Assembly: GCA_011605715.1 (NCBI GenBank)
Contig: JAAOZO010000227.1
Location: forward strand, 1 to 7,898
Source of the DNA: Nitrososphaerota archaeon
GTDB lineage: Archaea > Thermoproteota > EX4484-205 > JAAOZO01
Direction: 5' to 3'
DNA length: 7,898 nt
Position numbers and translations under genes: made by a program. Numbering within the stretch: the stretch's first letter is position 1; each line of letters opens with the position of its first letter. Under the pieces are notes generated by a model. The model saw only the letters and a list, made by a program, of their open reading frames with translations, made no database searches and was not told where the DNA came from. This document shows, piece by piece, positions 5,730 to 7,898 of this stretch.

Positions 5730-6854
5730 ATGAAAGAAATAGCTGTCCTTAAAATTGGTGGTTCAATGCTTAAGGAGGCTTCTAGCTACGAGAACATTGC
5801 TCATCAAATCAAGGATTACTTTAGCAACTATGAAGCTTTAGTTGTTGTATCTGCGATGAGTGGCGTTACTGATGCTATACTTTCTTCACTAAGTGGCGAA
5901 ATAAAGTCTTTAGATTACGTAGAGTCGCGTTACTTGGAAACAGCTTCAGCCATAGGAGGCAAAAACTTAGTTAAGGAAGTTCAAGAACAGTTAGATCAAC
6001 TAAAGCAAGTTGTAGCAGTATTCCGAAGAACTAGGGATCGAAATGTTTTTGACTACGCGTTGAGTTTTGGAGAAAAAATAAGCAAGAAGCTAATGATAAC
6101 TGCACTTGAAAGCCTTGAGCTAAAAACAGCAAACATTAACTCAACAGAAATAATAATAGCGAGTGAACTTCAGAATTCAGTAGATTACAATCTAACGTTC
6201 AATAGAACAAGAGACTTTATCCTTAAGTGTTTCAAGGATTCAAGAGTTCCAGTTATGGAAGGCTTCATATGCGGAGACTTAAGCGGGCATACTCATACAC
6301 TAGGACGAGGAGGCTCCGATTATACTGCAACTATAGCTGGAACCGCTTTAAATGCAAGAGTTGTTCACCTTCTTACTGATACTCCTGGAATACTGTCTAT
6401 AAATGGTATGTTTGAAGTAAAGCCAAGAGTGGTTAAGTTCATGAACTTTGAAGAGGCGTATGAAGCTAGCATGTATGGCGTTAAGCGGCTTCATAGGAAA
6501 ACTTTTGAGCCAATACTCATGTTTCATCCAAGAACTAATGTATTAGTTGGTTCAATTGAAAATTCAAAGACATGTGTAAGTTGGGACATTCCAAAAAACT
6601 ACATAAACACCGTAAAGCTCATAGCATATAAAAACCATAAAGCAAGTAAACTTTCTAGAGTCGCTATTATTGGAAATGGAGTAAAGCAGTTTGGCTTTCT
6701 AGAAGATATAACTAGCTTAATGTGCCAACTAAAGATAGAGGTGAAAGAATTGAAGTTTAGTTCCAATAAGCCTAAGTTAGAGGTCGTAGTAGATAGAAAT
6801 TACCTTGAAGAACTGGTTTGTAATCTTCATGAGAGTTTTTGTAGGGGGTGGTAA
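5730..6854 (+). CDS. lysC: Aspartate kinase, short form with one apparent ACT domain
   Basis: The enzyme phosphorylates aspartate to aspartyl-4-phosphate, the committed first step. The amino-acid-kinase domain (about 1-285) shows KIGGSM (8-13; usually KFGGTS), VVVSAMSGVTDAI (38-50), SFGEKIS (112-118), GFICGDLSGHTHTLGRGGSDYTA (its key part TLGRGGSD, 190-197), LLTDTPGI (214-221) and RLHRKTFEP (253-261). At 374 residues it is much shorter than the roughly 450 of enzymes with two ACT domains. Only one ACT-like unit is visible at about 306-370 (SRVAIIGNGV ... LEVVVDRNYLEELVCNLHESF), and it resembles the second ACT of the family. The first is represented by only about 20 residues (NYINTVKLIAYKNHKA, 290-305). 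Allosteric control is therefore likely reduced or altered. The gene follows hom after two bases. The symbol denotes the enzyme type, not a proven role in lysine synthesis. Confidence 0.93.
   Translation: MKEIAVLKIGGSMLKEASSYENIAHQIKDYFSNYEALVVVSAMSGVTDAILSSLSGEIKSLDYVESRYLETASAIGGKNLVKEVQEQLDQLKQVVAVFRRTRDRNVFDYALSFGEKISKKLMITALESLELKTANINSTEIIIASELQNSVDYNLTFNRTRDFILKCFKDSRVPVMEGFICGDLSGHTHTLGRGGSDYTATIAGTALNARVVHLLTDTPGILSINGMFEVKPRVVKFMNFEEAYEASMYGVKRLHRKTFEPILMFHPRTNVLVGSIENSKTCVSWDIPKNYINTVKLIAYKNHKASKLSRVAIIGNGVKQFGFLEDITSLMCQLKIEVKELKFSSNKPKLEVVVDRNYLEELVCNLHESFCRGW
6844..6851 (+). promoter_or_regulatory. Ribosome binding site before asd
   Basis: GGGGGTGG lies at the end of the aspartate kinase gene. 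It ends five bases before CTG 6857 but overlaps GTG 6848, the only conventional in-frame start. The junction GGTGGTAAAGCTG parallels GGTGGTTAAAGATG before the aspartate kinase gene. The spacing therefore points to CTG 6857 as the start codon. Confidence 0.65.
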
Positions 6855-7898
6855 AGCTGGATAAGCTAGAAGTAACAGTACTTGGAGCCTCTGGAATGGC
6901 TGGTCAGGAATACCTAAAGCTTCTATCAAAGCATCCATTCTTCGAAGTAAAGCATATTACTGGAAAATCTTCAGTTGGAAAAAAGTTAAAAGAAGTTGTA
7001 AAGTTTGACGAAGGTAAGATAGATGAAAGCTTACTAGAACTGGCAATCGAAAAGACAGACGTCGAGTCTATGAAAAGCGACCTCTTCTTTTCAGCGCTTC
7101 CTACAAATGAGGCTCTTCACATCGAGCAAGAGCTTGCCAGGAGAGGATTCAAAGTTGTAAGCGATGCTAGTGCCTATAGAATGGAAAGCGACGTTCCTCT
7201 CATAATTCCTGAAGTAAACCCAAACCATCTAGAACTAGTTGAAGTGCAAAAAAGGAGAAGAAGTTGGAGTGGCTTCATAGTTACAACGCCCAATTGTACG
7301 ACTGTTGGGTTAGCTATTGTTCTAAAGCCAATCTATGACTACTTTGGAATAGACGAAGTTGTTGTAACAACGATGCAGGCCCTCTCAGGCGCAGGCTATC
7401 CTGGAGTTCCTTCCCTTGACATCATCGCAAACGTTATCCCATACATTGAAAACGAGGAGGAGAAAGTATCAAATGAAACTCTAAAGATACTTGGGACCTT
7501 AGAAAAAGAATCAATCAAGCTTGCAAACATAAGTATAAACGTTTCATGCAATAGAGTTTCAACTATAAATGGCCATCTTGAATCTGTGTTCTTGAAAACA
7601 AGGAAGAGCTTTAGTCTCGAAGAAGTAAAAAATATCTTAGCTTCTTTCAAGGGTAAGCCTCAACTCCTAAAGTTACCTTCTGCTCCAGAGAAAGTTGTAA
7701 TCTTAGACGAAAGAAAAGACAGACCTCAACCAAGGCTCGATTATATGGCTGGTTCTGTGGCTGGAATGAGCGTTGTAGTTGGCAGGTTAAGGAAAGCAAG
7801 TTCTCAAAATTCTCTTATGCTAACTCTACTTTCAAACAACGTTGTAAGAGGTGCTGCAGGTGGAGCAGTTTTAACAGCAGAACTAATGTTTGCTGAAA
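6848..7898 (+). CDS. asd: Aspartate-semialdehyde dehydrogenase, archaeal/fungal type (3' end cut by window edge)
   Basis: The enzyme reduces aspartyl phosphate to aspartate semialdehyde with NADPH, the second pathway step. Numbered from CTG 6857, the Rossmann motif is VLGASGMAGQEY (8-19), SALPTNEA (79-86) follows, and the catalytic cysteine is Cys147 in TTPNCTT. QALSGAGYPG (174-183) and Arg233/His240 in CNRVSTINGHLE complete the active site. The last visible residues, VVRGAAGGAVLTAELMF, match the family's C-terminal motif, so only a few codons should be missing. The frame is closed upstream by TAG at 6842-6844, and no ATG precedes the nucleotide-binding motif. The only starts are GTG 6848, used here as the conventional call and overlapping the kinase gene by seven bases, and CTG 6857, which fits the ribosome binding site better. 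The first in-frame ATG (6896) lies inside the NADP loop and cannot be the start. Confidence 0.94.
   Translation, partial: MVKLDKLEVTVLGASGMAGQEYLKLLSKHPFFEVKHITGKSSVGKKLKEVVKFDEGKIDESLLELAIEKTDVESMKSDLFFSALPTNEALHIEQELARRGFKVVSDASAYRMESDVPLIIPEVNPNHLELVEVQKRRRSWSGFIVTTPNCTTVGLAIVLKPIYDYFGIDEVVVTTMQALSGAGYPGVPSLDIIANVIPYIENEEEKVSNETLKILGTLEKESIKLANISINVSCNRVSTINGHLESVFLKTRKSFSLEEVKNILASFKGKPQLLKLPSAPEKVVILDERKDRPQPRLDYMAGSVAGMSVVVGRLRKASSQNSLMLTLLSNNVVRGAAGGAVLTAELMFAE

Noticed and set aside
7396..7650. 84-codon minus-strand open frame inside asd
   Set aside because: It is antisense to conserved asd sequence, including the active-site arginine and histidine, with no features of its own. The minus-strand frames at 1848-2033, 3864-4073 and 5324-5509 were dropped for the same reason.
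1..7898. CRISPR arrays, insertion sequences, integrase or toxin-antitoxin genes, defence systems
   Set aside because: I found no regularly spaced repeats, no terminal inverted repeats with target duplications, and no transposase, nuclease or toxin-like frames. The coding content is metabolic.

Overview
The window looks like a piece of a thermophilic archaeon's chromosome, most probably Thermoproteota (Crenarchaeota). The DNA is A/T-rich, roughly 38% G+C where I counted. Arginine is written almost entirely with AGA/AGG. First genes of transcripts have archaeal TATA boxes and no ribosome binding site, while genes inside the operon have strong GGAGGTG-type sites. The amino-acid enzymes are the archaeal forms. 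The genus cannot be named from this sequence.

Left part (1-1034, minus strand): the first 344 codons of a glycoside hydrolase family 3 beta-glucosidase, cut by the window edge. It has no signal peptide, so it is probably an intracellular sugar-cleaving enzyme. A 283-base divergent spacer (1035-1317) separates it from a plus-strand gene for an NAD-dependent nucleotide-sugar epimerase (1318-2223), which probably makes sugar precursors for surface glycans or protein glycosylation.

Middle spacer (2224-2490): a small hairpin plus T-tract follows the epimerase. Next comes a stretch rich in inverted repeats that may encode a structured RNA, then a near-perfect TATA box at 2467-2474 that should drive the operon downstream.

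Right part (about 2491-7898, plus strand): a tight operon with all five enzymes that turn aspartate into threonine. The order is threonine synthase (thrC), homoserine kinase (thrB), homoserine dehydrogenase (hom), aspartate kinase (lysC type) and aspartate-semialdehyde dehydrogenase (asd, cut a few codons before its expected end). The last three pathway steps are encoded first, in reverse order, followed by the first two. Neighbours overlap or lie 2-5 bases apart, so they are probably co-transcribed and translationally coupled.

Three details merit attention. The thrC start is unclear: the TATA box predicts a transcript beginning at or next to GTG 2498, which opens an eight-codon frame (MTNMRQTD) whose TAG overlaps a GTG in the thrC frame. 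The aspartate kinase appears to keep one ACT regulatory domain instead of two. The ribosome binding site before asd is spaced for a CTG start codon, with a poorly placed GTG as the only conventional alternative.
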